From: Sulfurospirillum arsenophilum NBRC 109478
Lineage (GTDB): Bacteria; Campylobacterota; Campylobacteria; Campylobacterales; Sulfurospirillaceae
Direction: 5' to 3'
Assembly: GCF_000813345.1 (NCBI RefSeq)
Contig: NZ_BBQF01000003.1
Location: forward strand, 124,001 to 188,000
Length of the DNA: 64,000 nt
Position 1 is the stretch's first letter. Every line of letters begins with the position of its first letter. Positions 35,738 to 44,867 of this stretch are shown piece by piece. The position numbers were made by a program, and so were the translations under genes. The notes beneath the pieces are model-generated. The model searched no databases and had not been told where the DNA came from. It saw only the letters and a list, made by a program, of their open reading frames with translations.

Positions 35738-36022
35738 TTAGTTAGGCAAGAGTTTTTTGACTTCTTCCCATGTGGAAAGGATAGGTCTTGCAATCAAAAA
35801 CTTACCTTGTCTCTCTGTTACGATAAGTCCTGCATTTGTCAACTCTTTAAGATGATGTGAAACGGTAGGTGCGCCAATTTTAAGTTTATCAATGATGTCA
35901 GTCACACAACATTCATTAGCTTGAAAATCACTTTGCTCCCCTTTTACAATACCGAGATAAATCTCGAGTCGATTAGGATGAGAGAGTGCTTTCATCACTT
36001 TTGCAGCTTCTTTAATATCCAT
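35738..36022 (-). CDS. ArsR-family transcriptional repressor
   Basis: The 94-residue winged-helix protein has the ArsR pattern KALSHPNRLEIYLGIV followed by a recognition helix APTVSHHLKELTNAGLI. ECCVTD before the recognition helix places a Cys pair where ArsR/SmtB members bind thiophilic inducers. It is autoregulated by inference: an operator palindrome lies 16 bp before its start, and the same palindrome precedes the SDR gene downstream. The inducer could be a metalloid or a reactive electrophile. Confidence 0.9.
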   Translation of the reverse strand: MDIKEAAKVMKALSHPNRLEIYLGIVKGEQSDFQANECCVTDIIDKLKIGAPTVSHHLKELTNAGLIVTERQGKFLIARPILSTWEEVKKLLPN

Positions 36023-36037
36023 AGTATCCCCATATAA

Positions 36038-36053
36038 TTCGATAGTTGTCGAA
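36038..36053. promoter_or_regulatory. ArsR-type operator, copy in front of the regulator
   Basis: TTCGATAGTTGTCGAA matches TTCGATAACTATCGAA at 35671 in 14 of 16 positions and lies 16 bp before the regulator's ATG, in its promoter. Confidence 0.7.
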
Positions 36054-36111
36054 GTATATAATTTATAGTCTTCTTTGTCAAGTTCAAAATAATCTTTTAC
36101 ATGTAAAGATT

Positions 36112-36342
36112 CTAAACTTCTTTATGCATTTTGCCATTAAACGAAAAAATCGTTTGAAGATTGATCTTTTTCCCACCTTTTAGCATTAAAAACTCTTCAT
36201 ACTCTATCATCATCAATTCCGTCACAATACTTTTAATGGTAGTGGTTTGCTCATTTTCAAGATAGACAATGGTGGAAGGAATTTTACGTTGAATGGCGAC
36301 CATCAGTTGGTCGTAAAATTCGCAAGAGATGGGATTATGCAT
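36112..36342 (-). CDS. Small protein resembling Rho-binding antiterminator (Rof)
   Basis: The 76-residue protein begins MHNPISCEFYDQLMVA, similar to the start of Rof (PI-x-C-x-x-YD-x-L), and continues with short beta-type segments (STIVYLENEQT, FLMLKGGKKINLQTIFSF) that suit its Sm-like fold. Rof binds Rho and inhibits termination. Length and pattern fit, but similarity is short and I am only moderately sure. It is 24 bp downstream of yqaA on the same strand. Confidence 0.5.
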   Translation of the reverse strand: MHNPISCEFYDQLMVAIQRKIPSTIVYLENEQTTTIKSIVTELMMIEYEEFLMLKGGKKINLQTIFSFNGKMHKEV

Positions 36343-36366
36343 AAGAACTTCTTTTCATGTGTGGAT

Positions 36367-36789
36367 TTACGATGCGATGGCTAAAAAACCAAGATAAACA
36401 AAAACATACCGAGCCAGTTTGGCAAAACCTACGATAATGACAAACTTCCACCACGCATAACGTACGATGCCAGCGACAAAGGTAAGTGGGTCGCCGATGA
36501 TGGGAAGCCATGAAAAAAGCAGGCTCCATGCGCCGTATTTTTCAAAAAGAGACGAGGCTTTTTGGAGGTGTTTCTCTTTCATGTAGTTTTTACGTAGTGC
36601 AAAATCTGTGGCGTATTTTCCAAGGATATAGTTGGCAAAAGCACCCAGTGTGTTGCCCAGTGTGGCGACACCTAAAAGTAGAATAGGGCTTAGATGTTCG
36701 CTTAAAAGATACACAAAAAGTGCTTCGCTTCCACCGGGTAAAAGTGTGGCAGAAGCGAAGCTGGTTAAAAAGAGAGAGAAATAGCTCAC
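36367..36789 (-). CDS. YqaA/DedA-like membrane protein
   Basis: The 140-residue protein has about four hydrophobic segments and the SNARE-associated (DedA/VTT) pattern: ATLLPGGSEALFV, GNTLGAFANYILG, LFSWLPIIGDPLTFVAG. Relatives act in lipid scrambling or membrane homeostasis; the YqaA branch is uncharacterised. It is 3 bp from the MFS gene and likely shares its transcript. Confidence 0.85.
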   Translation of the reverse strand: MSYFSLFLTSFASATLLPGGSEALFVYLLSEHLSPILLLGVATLGNTLGAFANYILGKYATDFALRKNYMKEKHLQKASSLFEKYGAWSLLFSWLPIIGDPLTFVAGIVRYAWWKFVIIVGFAKLARYVFVYLGFLAIAS

Positions 36790-36792
36790 TGT

Positions 36793-38109
36793 TTAGGAAA
36801 TGACCGCTAAAATCGTCTCTTGGTTAGTGACATTGGAGTCGTATTTGACGACCAAAAGTTGCTCACTTTCATTGCGATACCATTCAAGAACGCCTATAAC
36901 ATTGTGTAAGTGTTCAACCCGTGTGAGATCGAAGCTGTCGTAAGAAAGATAGATGTTTTTGTTATGACTTGGATTTTTGAGCGCGGCGATCAAAAAGAGC
37001 CAGAGAATACAGGTAATGAAGATAACCCATGCTATCTCTTTAATGCCAAAGTGTTGTAAGAAATAACCACCAAAAACACCACCAATAAACGTTCCAGCAT
37101 ACCCAAAGGTGTTAAATACACCGAGTGCTGCGCCTTTTTGGTGAACCTTCGCGTATTTACTCGCCATGGATTGCATAAGTGGTTCATGCATGTTAAAGCC
37201 GATGAAGAAGATGACCACACCCACGATAAACCACGGAGCGGCGTGAGCGTAACCCATCATAACGTAGCTGATGGCAAATAAGGAGACACCGATCATGAGC
37301 ATCTCTTTGGAAAGGTGTTTTTTCTCACCTAAAATAGCGGAAGGTCCCATGGCAAGTACACCACAGATCATCGCTGGAAGATAGACCATCCAAAGCTCTT
37401 TTTTGGCAAACCCAAACTCTTGAACCATGATGATAGGAATGACCATAAACGCGAGCGTCATCATCCCTTTTTGAAGCATGTTGGTGATGTTCATGTTCAT
37501 GAGATTGCGGTCTTTTAAAATGTGTTTGAGCTCCGTCTCGTCTGCACCATAATGGTGGACGATTTTAGGAGGATTTGGCACTTTGGTGTAGAGTACGATC
37601 ATTGCAAAGATGGAAAGTGCTGCGGTAATGAAAAAGAGTTTATCGACACCATAATAACCGCCGATGACAGAGCCTAACATCATGGAAATAGCAAAACTTG
37701 CCGCAATACAACCACCCATGATCGCCATAGCTTTGCCGCGCACCTCTTCTTTGACCATATCGCTGATCATCGCAGTACCAACAGCACCAATGGCAGCAGC
37801 ACCTTGTAAAAAACGACCGATCATCAAGCCATAAATGGTGTCACTGTACGCACAGACGAGTGAGCCTGCGAGAAAGATAACCAGACCAATAAAGATGGTA
37901 ATTTTACGCCCAATTTTATCGGATATGATGCCAAAAGGGATTTGGAGTAACATCTGTGTAACGGCATATCCACCGATGGTGATACCCACGAGAAATTCGT
38001 TAGAGCCCTCCAGATGAAGCGCGTAAACGGAGAGGACGGGTAAGACGATAAAGAGACCTAAAAAACGGAGTGAAATAATAAGGCTAAGGGGAAAAATAGT
38101 TTTGAACAT
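36793..38109 (-). CDS. MFS efflux transporter with C-terminal cytoplasmic tail
   Basis: The 438-residue protein has 12 membrane segments and the MFS loop motif GIISDKIGRK between helices 2 and 3. Helix 5 carries GGCIAASFAISMMLGSVIGG, of the drug:H+ antiporter type. After helix 12 (~375) about 60 soluble residues follow (DSFDLTRVEHLHNVIGVLEW), longer than usual and possibly regulatory. The substrate is unknown. It is followed by yqaA and the Rof-like gene. Confidence 0.85.
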   Translation of the reverse strand: MFKTIFPLSLIISLRFLGLFIVLPVLSVYALHLEGSNEFLVGITIGGYAVTQMLLQIPFGIISDKIGRKITIFIGLVIFLAGSLVCAYSDTIYGLMIGRFLQGAAAIGAVGTAMISDMVKEEVRGKAMAIMGGCIAASFAISMMLGSVIGGYYGVDKLFFITAALSIFAMIVLYTKVPNPPKIVHHYGADETELKHILKDRNLMNMNITNMLQKGMMTLAFMVIPIIMVQEFGFAKKELWMVYLPAMICGVLAMGPSAILGEKKHLSKEMLMIGVSLFAISYVMMGYAHAAPWFIVGVVIFFIGFNMHEPLMQSMASKYAKVHQKGAALGVFNTFGYAGTFIGGVFGGYFLQHFGIKEIAWVIFITCILWLFLIAALKNPSHNKNIYLSYDSFDLTRVEHLHNVIGVLEWYRNESEQLLVVKYDSNVTNQETILAVIS

Positions 38110-38193
38110 GGAAGGAAATTCCTCGAAATTTAATCAAGACAAATTTTACCCTTGTTAAACTTTGAAAATTCTATGGATTCACTGAGCAACTCT

Positions 38194-38220
38194 TTGTACA
38201 AGGTTGTTTTATGTTATAAT
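38194..38220 (+). promoter_or_regulatory. Probable sigma-70 promoter of mltA
   Basis: A consensus -10 TATAAT lies at 38215-38220, with a -35-like TTGTAC at 38194-38199 (15-bp spacing), about 90 bp before mltA. A short hairpin (GATGG/CCATC) lies in the leader. Confidence 0.5.
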
Positions 38221-38310
38221 TTACACCCTAAATGATGATGGTAAGCGCCATCAATGCGTTAAGAAGTTGAAAAATGTAAGGCACAAAGGTGTCTTTTGTA
38301 ATGGATGTGA

Positions 38311-39384
38311 ATGCGACAGAGTATACTTTTTTTAGTGTGTTTAATGATTTTGGTGAGCGGTTGTAGCTTAAAAACGACCTCTCCTTCCTCTCAAGATGAA
38401 GCCTTTGTAACCTCGATTAAAGAGCAAAACGAACGTTTTGAGTCTCTCAGTCAAAATGAAAATTTTGATGAACTGCTTTCTTTGTTTCGTCAAAATTGCG
38501 CGGCACCTTTAAGCAAAAAAGTCTATGCCAATGTCTGCGAACAAGCTTTACATGTAAACGATGCCAAAGCTTTTTTCAAAAACTCTTTTGAACTTAAAAA
38601 AATCCAACCCAATGAACAACGCTCGATGTTGACAGGTTACTATGAGCCGCTACTTCATGGAAGTATGAAAAAGAGTGCGCGTTTCAAATACCCAGTATAT
38701 GCCAAACCCAAAGACCTTCTCATGATCGTGGGCGAGAATGACAAGAAGATGCGTGGACGTTCCGTAAAAGGCAAGATGATGCCTTACTATACACGCGAAG
38801 AGATCAGCAAACGCAAGCTCAATGCAGAAGTTCTCTGTTATGTAGACGATAAAATAGACCTTTTCTTTATGGAAGTGCAAGGCTCGGGAAGGGTTGAGTT
38901 GGAAGACGGTAAAGTCATTTTTATAGGTTATGCCGATGCTAACGGGCATCAGTACAAATCTTTAGGTCGCGAGATGATGAACCGTGGCATTTTCGCCAGT
39001 GTCGAAGAGATTTCATTGCAGAGTATCAGAGCATGGCTTGTAGCGCATCCAACGCAAATAGACGCACTGCTTAACACCAATCCAAGCTATGTCTTCTTCC
39101 GCAGAATGGATCAAAAAGCAACAGGAAGTTTGGGGCTTGTGTTGACACCTGAGCGTTCCGTTGCGGTCGATCGCAGTTTTATTCCACTAGGTTCACTCTT
39201 AGCGGTTAAGAGCCATTCGGCAAATTACAGTGTCGATAAATTTGTTTTTGCTCAAGATACGGGTGGTGCGATCAAAGGGCCAAATAGGGCTGATATGTTT
39301 ATGGGGTATGGCGAGCGAGCGCAGTGGATAGCAGGTGAGCTTAAAGCGCCGCTTGAAGTGTGGATTATGCAACCCAAATTTTAA
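38311..39384 (+). CDS. mltA: Membrane-bound lytic murein transglycosylase A
   Basis: The 357-residue lipoprotein has a signal peptide ending in the lipobox LVSGC with acylated Cys18. It has the MltA barrel (LTGYYEPLLHGS, PYYTREEI, FFMEVQGSGRV) and the 3D domain with the catalytic Asp (FAQDTGGAIKGPNRADMFMGYG). It cleaves peptidoglycan glycan strands to 1,6-anhydro products in the outer envelope. One palindrome copy is in the coding sequence (38548, LHV). rdgB follows after 49 bp. Confidence 0.94.
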   Translation: MRQSILFLVCLMILVSGCSLKTTSPSSQDEAFVTSIKEQNERFESLSQNENFDELLSLFRQNCAAPLSKKVYANVCEQALHVNDAKAFFKNSFELKKIQPNEQRSMLTGYYEPLLHGSMKKSARFKYPVYAKPKDLLMIVGENDKKMRGRSVKGKMMPYYTREEISKRKLNAEVLCYVDDKIDLFFMEVQGSGRVELEDGKVIFIGYADANGHQYKSLGREMMNRGIFASVEEISLQSIRAWLVAHPTQIDALLNTNPSYVFFRRMDQKATGSLGLVLTPERSVAVDRSFIPLGSLLAVKSHSANYSVDKFVFAQDTGGAIKGPNRADMFMGYGERAQWIAGELKAPLEVWIMQPKF

Positions 39385-39433
39385 ACAAAAATCGGTACAA
39401 TAAAAGATTAATTACAAGCATTGGGAGCAGAGT

Positions 39434-40024
39434 TTGAGAATTATTTTAGCCACGTCCAATCAAGGTAAAGTTAAAGAGTTCCAGTCATGGATCAATGAGT
39501 ATGAAGTGGTCGCTTACAGCGATATTATGGAGCCTTTTGAGATCGATGAGACAGGCTCGACGTTTAAAGAAAACGCTCTGATTAAAGCGCGCGCCGTGTA
39601 TGAAAAACTAGAAAACAAAAACGACATCGTTTTAAGCGATGACAGTGGCATCAGCGTACCCGTTTTAGGCGGGGAGCCGGGCATTTACAGTGCGCGTTAT
39701 GCAGGCGTTAATGCAAACGCAAAAGATAATTTGAACAAGCTTATTCAGACGCTTAAAGACAAAGGGATTGCAAAAACGCCCGCATTTTACACCGCAGCGA
39801 TTGCACTTGTTTGCAAAAAAGGTGAATTTTGTGTGCATGGCTGGATGCACGGCGATGCCATTGCAGAAGCACGTGGAAACAATGGCTTTGGGTACGACCC
39901 GATGTTTATTCCATGTGGTTACAACCAGACACTGGGTGAACTGGATGAAAGTGTAAAAAAAGCCTTTTCACACCGAGCACGTGCGTTGGAGCTCGCGCAC
40001 ATCGTTATCAACAGTTTGAAATAA
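39434..40024 (+). CDS. rdgB: RdgB/HAM1 non-canonical purine NTP pyrophosphatase
   Basis: The 196-residue enzyme hydrolyses dITP/XTP to keep damaged purines out of DNA. Landmarks are LATSNQGKVKEFQ, the Mg-binding DDSGISV, GGEPGIYSARYAG, GFGYDPMF and the C-terminal SHRARAL. The start is TTG at 39434, preceded by GGGAGCAGAG. Confidence 0.94.
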   Translation: MRIILATSNQGKVKEFQSWINEYEVVAYSDIMEPFEIDETGSTFKENALIKARAVYEKLENKNDIVLSDDSGISVPVLGGEPGIYSARYAGVNANAKDNLNKLIQTLKDKGIAKTPAFYTAAIALVCKKGEFCVHGWMHGDAIAEARGNNGFGYDPMFIPCGYNQTLGELDESVKKAFSHRARALELAHIVINSLK

Positions 40025-40127
40025 AGAAGTAATCAAAAAAACGTAAAATAGACTAGGCTTTTTTGATAATGGCTATGGTTCATAGCGCTTATTAAAGAAG
40101 CCTCAATGAAAATCTTAAAGGATAGAA

Positions 40128-41342
40128 ATGGCAACAGTATTAATTATTGGCGCAGGTGGGGTGAGTCGTGTCGTCACCAAAAAATGTGCGATGAACAAAG
40201 AGGTATTTTCACACATCGTCTTGGCAAGTAGAACCAAATCAAAATGCGATCAAATCGCAAATGAGATCAAAGAATCTTTACATGTAAACATCGAAACGGC
40301 TGCAATTGATGCGGATAATGTCGATGCATTGGTGGCTTTGATCGAAAAAGTAAAACCCGCTTTAGTGATGAACATCGCTCTTCCGTACCAAGACTTAACG
40401 ATTATGGATGCGTGCATTAAGACGAACGTTCCCTACCTCGATACCGCAAACTACGAACATCCAGACCTTGCAAAGTTTGAGTACAAAGAGCAATGGGCAA
40501 GAGATAAAGCGTTTAAAGATGCTGGCATTATGGCGCTTTTGGGCAGCGGATTTGACCCAGGTGTCACCAATGTTTTTTGTGCCTACGCACAACAATACCT
40601 CTTTGATGAGATCAACTCTATCGACATTTTAGACTGTAACGCAGGAGATCATGGTTATGCGTTTGCAACCAACTTTAATCCCGAGATCAACCTTAGAGAA
40701 GTCAGCTCCAAAGGGCGTTACTGGGAAGAGGGCAAGTGGATCGAAACAGAGCCAGTATCTGTAAAAATGGTGTGGGATTACCCAGAAGTAGGCCCTAAAG
40801 ACAGTTATTTGCTATACCACGAAGAGCTAGAGTCCTTGGTTCAAAACATCAAAGGGCTTAAACGTATTCGCTTCTTTATGACCTTTGGTCAAAGCTACCT
40901 TACACATATGAAATGTTTGGAAAACGTCGGCATGCTTCGCATTGATGAAGTTGAGGTTGATGGCGTGAAAATCGTTCCGATTCAACTTCTAAAAGCGCTC
41001 CTTCCAGATCCTGCGAGTTTGGGACCTAGAACGGTTGGCTTTACCAACATCGGTTGTGTCTTTGAAGGATTCAAAGATGGCAAAAAACGCAAAATTTACA
41101 TCTACAACGTATGCGATCACCAAGCGTGCTACCGTGAGACGGGCGCTCAAGCAGTCAGCTACACCACGGGTGTTCCTGCAATGATCGGTGCGAAGATGAT
41201 GTTAGAGGGCAAATGGGCTGGTAAGGGTGTGTTCAATATGGAGCAATTCGATGCAAAACCATTTATGGACGAGTTAAACACACAAGGGCTTCCTTGGAAA
41301 ATCATCGAAATGAAACCCGACGAGACTTACGAAATTAAATAA
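40128..41342 (+). CDS. Carboxynorspermidine/carboxyspermidine synthase (dehydrogenase)
   Basis: The 404-residue saccharopine-dehydrogenase-family enzyme starts with the NADPH motif LIIGAGGVSRVV and contains YLDTANYEHPD, LGSGFDPGVTNVF and a C-terminal TTGVPAMIGAKMM. It condenses a diamine with aspartate semialdehyde to form carboxy(nor)spermidine. The cognate decarboxylase NspC is encoded 3.5 kb downstream, on the far side of unrelated genes. This is the route used by Campylobacter and Vibrio. A palindrome copy is in frame as LHV (40278). Confidence 0.92.
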   Translation: MATVLIIGAGGVSRVVTKKCAMNKEVFSHIVLASRTKSKCDQIANEIKESLHVNIETAAIDADNVDALVALIEKVKPALVMNIALPYQDLTIMDACIKTNVPYLDTANYEHPDLAKFEYKEQWARDKAFKDAGIMALLGSGFDPGVTNVFCAYAQQYLFDEINSIDILDCNAGDHGYAFATNFNPEINLREVSSKGRYWEEGKWIETEPVSVKMVWDYPEVGPKDSYLLYHEELESLVQNIKGLKRIRFFMTFGQSYLTHMKCLENVGMLRIDEVEVDGVKIVPIQLLKALLPDPASLGPRTVGFTNIGCVFEGFKDGKKRKIYIYNVCDHQACYRETGAQAVSYTTGVPAMIGAKMMLEGKWAGKGVFNMEQFDAKPFMDELNTQGLPWKIIEMKPDETYEIK

Positions 41343-41350
41343 TCTACCTC

Positions 41351-41380
41351 GCTCAAAGCTTTACATGTAAAGTTTTGAGC
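41351..41380 (+). terminator. Palindrome-centred hairpin after the synthase gene
   Basis: GCTCAAA (41351-41357) and TTTGAGC (41374-41380) enclose the full TTTACATGTAAA palindrome, so the whole 30 bases fold symmetrically. A second palindrome copy (41396) lies just before the next ribosome site. Confidence 0.6.
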
Positions 41381-41414
41381 CTCCTCTTTGACACTTTACA
41401 TGTAAAGGATTACC

Positions 41415-41753
41415 ATGTCAAAAAAAGCTAAAATTCTCTGGACAACGGACAACAAAGAAACCTCCCTACATATGGTCTGCCTCTATGCACACAACGCTAT
41501 TTTAAAAGGCTGGATGGATGAAGTGGAAGTGCTGGTTTGGGGCGCTTCACAACGCTTGATCGCTGAAGATGCGGAAGTGAGAGCCAAAGTTGAAGCGATG
41601 ATAAAGGATGGCGTTAAAGTGGTGGCATGTCTTAAATGCGCTGACACGATGGACATTACCGCGCCTTTACAAACGTGTGGCATTGATGTTCATTATACGG
41701 GAGAACTACTCAGTTCGTGGATCAACTCTGGTGAGACTGTTATTAGCGTATGA
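41415..41753 (+). CDS. DsrE-like protein
   Basis: The 112-residue cytoplasmic protein has the DsrE-fold pattern (KILWTTDNKETSLHMVCLYAHNAILKG opening, split here only for description, and a central VEVLVWGASQRLI). Cys72 and Cys75 (ACLKCAD) and Cys88 (LQTCGIDV) could carry persulfide, as in sulfur-relay relatives. A specific role is not evident. It overlaps the downstream SDR gene by 4 bases (ATGA), so the two are coexpressed. Confidence 0.75.
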   Translation: MSKKAKILWTTDNKETSLHMVCLYAHNAILKGWMDEVEVLVWGASQRLIAEDAEVRAKVEAMIKDGVKVVACLKCADTMDITAPLQTCGIDVHYTGELLSSWINSGETVISV

Positions 41754-42574
41754 AAACAGTTTTAATCACGGGCTGTTCTTCGGGCATTGGTTATACTTGT
41801 GCCAAAGGGCTTTCAAAACTGGGCTATAGTGTTTTTGCCACCTGTCGCAATGATGCAGATGTTATGCGCTTGCAAAGTGAAGGGTTGAATGCTTTTAAGC
41901 TCGATTTGTGCGACTCTGGCAGTTTACATGTAGCGCTTGCATGGATGCTTTCTCAAACGGGTGGTCGCATTGATGTTCTCTTTAACAACGCCGCTTTTGG
42001 GCAACCCGGAGCCGTGGAAGACCTTAAACGTGATGTGCTTCGTGAGCAGTTTGAAACCAATGTCTTTGGCACACAAGAGCTTACAAACCTCGTACTCCCT
42101 TATATGCGCAAACAAGAAAGTGGACGCATCATTTATAACAGCTCTATTTTGGGTTTTGTGGCGATGAGTTACCGAGGGGCGTACAACGCTTCCAAATTTG
42201 CGATTGAAGGACTTGCTGATACGTTGCGTTTGGAACTTCATGGAAGTGGCGTAGACGTTGTCCTCATTGAACCAGGTCCTATCCGGAGCAATTTTCGTAA
42301 AAATGCCCTTGCCAAATTTTTAGCCAATGTTGACTCTGATCGTTCAGCGCATCGTGAAATTTATGCTAAAACATTAGAGCGACTTCAAAAAAGTGGTGAT
42401 GGTGCTTTTACATTGGGGGCTGAGGCAGTTTTGGAAGTTTTAGTTCAAGCGATTGAGGCTAGGAAACCGAAATTTCGTTATCCTGTAACGTTCCCCACCA
42501 AGCTCTTTGTGTGGCTCAAACGTCTTTTACCAACCTCTTGGATGGATGCTATAGCGCGTAAAGCAGGGGATTAG
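41750..42574 (+). CDS. SDR-family oxidoreductase
   Basis: The 274-residue protein has the cofactor motif TGCSSGIG, NNAAFGQPG, the Ser in YNSSILGF and the catalytic YNASKFAIEG, then EPGPIRSNF. It belongs to the classical SDRs that act on hydroxyacyl or keto compounds; the substrate is unknown. It is translationally coupled to the DsrE-like gene. A near-copy of the palindrome ending TAG (41923) encodes LHV. Confidence 0.88.
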   Translation: MKTVLITGCSSGIGYTCAKGLSKLGYSVFATCRNDADVMRLQSEGLNAFKLDLCDSGSLHVALAWMLSQTGGRIDVLFNNAAFGQPGAVEDLKRDVLREQFETNVFGTQELTNLVLPYMRKQESGRIIYNSSILGFVAMSYRGAYNASKFAIEGLADTLRLELHGSGVDVVLIEPGPIRSNFRKNALAKFLANVDSDRSAHREIYAKTLERLQKSGDGAFTLGAEAVLEVLVQAIEARKPKFRYPVTFPTKLFVWLKRLLPTSWMDAIARKAGD

Positions 42575-42594
42575 GAAGCCTCAAATGAGGCTTC
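42575..42594. terminator. Bidirectional terminator
   Basis: GAAGCCTCA pairs with TGAGGCTTC and is followed by TTTT on the + strand. It lies exactly between two convergent genes. Confidence 0.8.
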
Positions 42595-42597
42595 TTT

Positions 42598-44736
42598 TCA
42601 CGTTCTAAATTTATTCAAAATCGCGTTTAGTTTTTCAGTTAACGAGTTAAGATGCTCGCTTGCTCCTGCGATCTCTTCTACACTTCTTGTATTTTGGATT
42701 GAAAGTGTATTGATCTCTTCGATTTTACTCACGATTTCTTCGATCTTTGAGCCTGTATTAATATAATCCGTAACCGTTTTGTCGTTTAATTTGGTCGCAA
42801 TATCCATAATATCAACGGTCGTATTGATTTTTTTACCAACATCTTCGGCAACAACAGAAAGCTCTTGAACTTCTTTTGAGTTTTTATTCATCTGCTCACT
42901 ACTGTCTGTAATGGCTTGGACGATAACGTTGATGGTAGCATGAATCTCTACAAGGCTTTTTTGGGTACGCTCTGCTAATGTTCGTACTTCATCGGCAACA
43001 ACGGCAAAACCTCGTCCATGTTCACCCGCACGTGCGGCTTCTATGGCAGCATTGAGCGCTAAAAGGTTAGTCTGATCGGCAATATCGCTGATGACCGTGA
43101 GGACATTTTTGACTTGATCCGCATCTGAGCTAAGCTGTTGGATTCTCTGCGCTAGTTCCATCTCTGTGTGCGCACTGTTTTGAACACGTTCTCCTAACTG
43201 TTGGACAAATCCTCGTGCAGATCTAAGTTCTTGATTGGCTTTGATGATCTCTTCTTTGGACTCTTTGGCTTTGGTAACAGAAGTGCTAATCTCTTGCTTG
43301 ATAGCATTAGACATGGTGCTGGTTTGATGGATAATCGTGGTAGAGTCTTCGACACGTTTACCTACTTGGAGCGTTGTCGTTGAAAGTTCATGTGCAATGG
43401 AAGCATTTTCACTGCTCGTCTCCTTAGCAAGTGCAATCGTTGCGCGAACCTTTTCAATAAAGTTATTGATCTCGTTGGAAGCTCCACCAATTTCATCTTG
43501 GTTTTTAATTTCGAGCTGTTTGGTAAGATCTCCATCGCCTTCTGCTAAATTGTGCGCCGTTGCTTGAAGGTTTAAAAGAGGTTTTGCAATAAGATTGGTA
43601 ATGAGAAAATAGATTGCAATTATTGCAATGAGGGCGACAATAAACCCTGCTATAACGGTCTCAAATAACATACTGTTGATATTAGCACTTATCTTTTGAC
43701 CTTGTTTTGCCGTATGCTCTTCAATGTTGTCAATATACGTGCCTGAGATAATCGTCCAATCCCATTCTTTAAAATATTTTGCATAGGCTATTTTAGGAGC
43801 ATCTTTTTTGGTGATAGGATGTTCGGCATTGTAGATAAAGAAAGTACCTTCTTTAAGATTTTTTAATGCGCCTTCAACCAACTCTTTTCTAAACAATCGT
43901 CCCATAGGGTCTGTATCGGTTAGTTTGACCTCTTTACCTTTTCTTTCAGGCTTGAGTGCATGAAACGCATATTCATAGTTACCGTTGTTACTTTTTTTAA
44001 TGGCATAAAAATAACCTTCTTCATCATCGGTATAGCGCAATTTATTGAGAATCTTAATGGCTTCATTTTGAAAATGCTCTTTAATGCTTGAAGCATAGTC
44101 TCCCGTGCCGATGACAATATCTAAAGGTTCGTAGTAGAAGTTATAAGAGAGTTTTGGTTCATCTTGTTTGGTTACAGGATGAGGCCAAATAAACTTGGTA
44201 ACACCCGTTCCTTCTTTTGCTGCTTTGAGAAGATCTTTGATAACGAAGTTTCCTTCTTTATCTTTCATATCGATTAGATTTTTACCGACCAGTGCTTTGT
44301 TGATAGGATGAACGACATTGATACCTTCTAAATTATACGCATAGAAGTAACCTACATCATTGTTATAGCGATAGCCATTAATCAGTGCTAAAAGCATGGT
44401 ACGCAACTCATCTTTAGAGAGTTTATCTTTATTGTTGGTGTAGATGTCGTCTAATGTTTTTTTGAGAATCATTGCATCCGCTTTAATCTTTTGCGCGATG
44501 TTAGCTTCTGATGAAGAGGCTTCATAAAATGCCCCAATGGCTTTTTCTGCCATAATGGTAAAGGCTTTGAGTTCATTTTTATTAATATCTAAAATAAGCT
44601 CACCTTCATCTTTCATTTGTGTTTGCCCGAGTTGGTATGATTTGTAGATGATTACACCCAACGAAATGGATGCCACGACGGCAATGGAAACCATGAAGAC
44701 AATCAAGGCTTTAATTTTAATGCTCAAAGCTGGCAT
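42598..44736 (-). CDS. Methyl-accepting chemotaxis protein with tandem Cache_2 domains
   Basis: The 712-residue receptor has a membrane helix at ~8-30 and a ~310-residue periplasmic region with two repeats of a Cache/SMP_2-type domain ([12 protein letters not shown] then [12 protein letters not shown], each ending in an IGTGDYAS or ISGTYIDN motif). A second helix (~355-375), HAMP and a long signalling coil with the hairpin tip [20 protein letters not shown] follow. It senses a small carboxylate-type ligand by family analogy. It is monocistronic, next to the polyamine decarboxylase gene. Confidence 0.93.
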   Translation of the reverse strand: MPALSIKIKALIVFMVSIAVVASISLGVIIYKSYQLGQTQMKDEGELILDINKNELKAFTIMAEKAIGAFYEASSSEANIAQKIKADAMILKKTLDDIYTNNKDKLSKDELRTMLLALINGYRYNNDVGYFYAYNLEGINVVHPINKALVGKNLIDMKDKEGNFVIKDLLKAAKEGTGVTKFIWPHPVTKQDEPKLSYNFYYEPLDIVIGTGDYASSIKEHFQNEAIKILNKLRYTDDEEGYFYAIKKSNNGNYEYAFHALKPERKGKEVKLTDTDPMGRLFRKELVEGALKNLKEGTFFIYNAEHPITKKDAPKIAYAKYFKEWDWTIISGTYIDNIEEHTAKQGQKISANINSMLFETVIAGFIVALIAIIAIYFLITNLIAKPLLNLQATAHNLAEGDGDLTKQLEIKNQDEIGGASNEINNFIEKVRATIALAKETSSENASIAHELSTTTLQVGKRVEDSTTIIHQTSTMSNAIKQEISTSVTKAKESKEEIIKANQELRSARGFVQQLGERVQNSAHTEMELAQRIQQLSSDADQVKNVLTVISDIADQTNLLALNAAIEAARAGEHGRGFAVVADEVRTLAERTQKSLVEIHATINVIVQAITDSSEQMNKNSKEVQELSVVAEDVGKKINTTVDIMDIATKLNDKTVTDYINTGSKIEEIVSKIEEINTLSIQNTRSVEEIAGASEHLNSLTEKLNAILNKFRT

Positions 44737-44867
44737 ATACTCTCCTTATATTTTGCTCAAATTCCTAATATTATCGTAACTTTTGGCTAATTCTTTAATG
44801 CTACGCTTGTATTGAGATTCTTAAGAGTAAAAATGCTACATTTCATGTGTAATTTTTGGAGAAAAAC

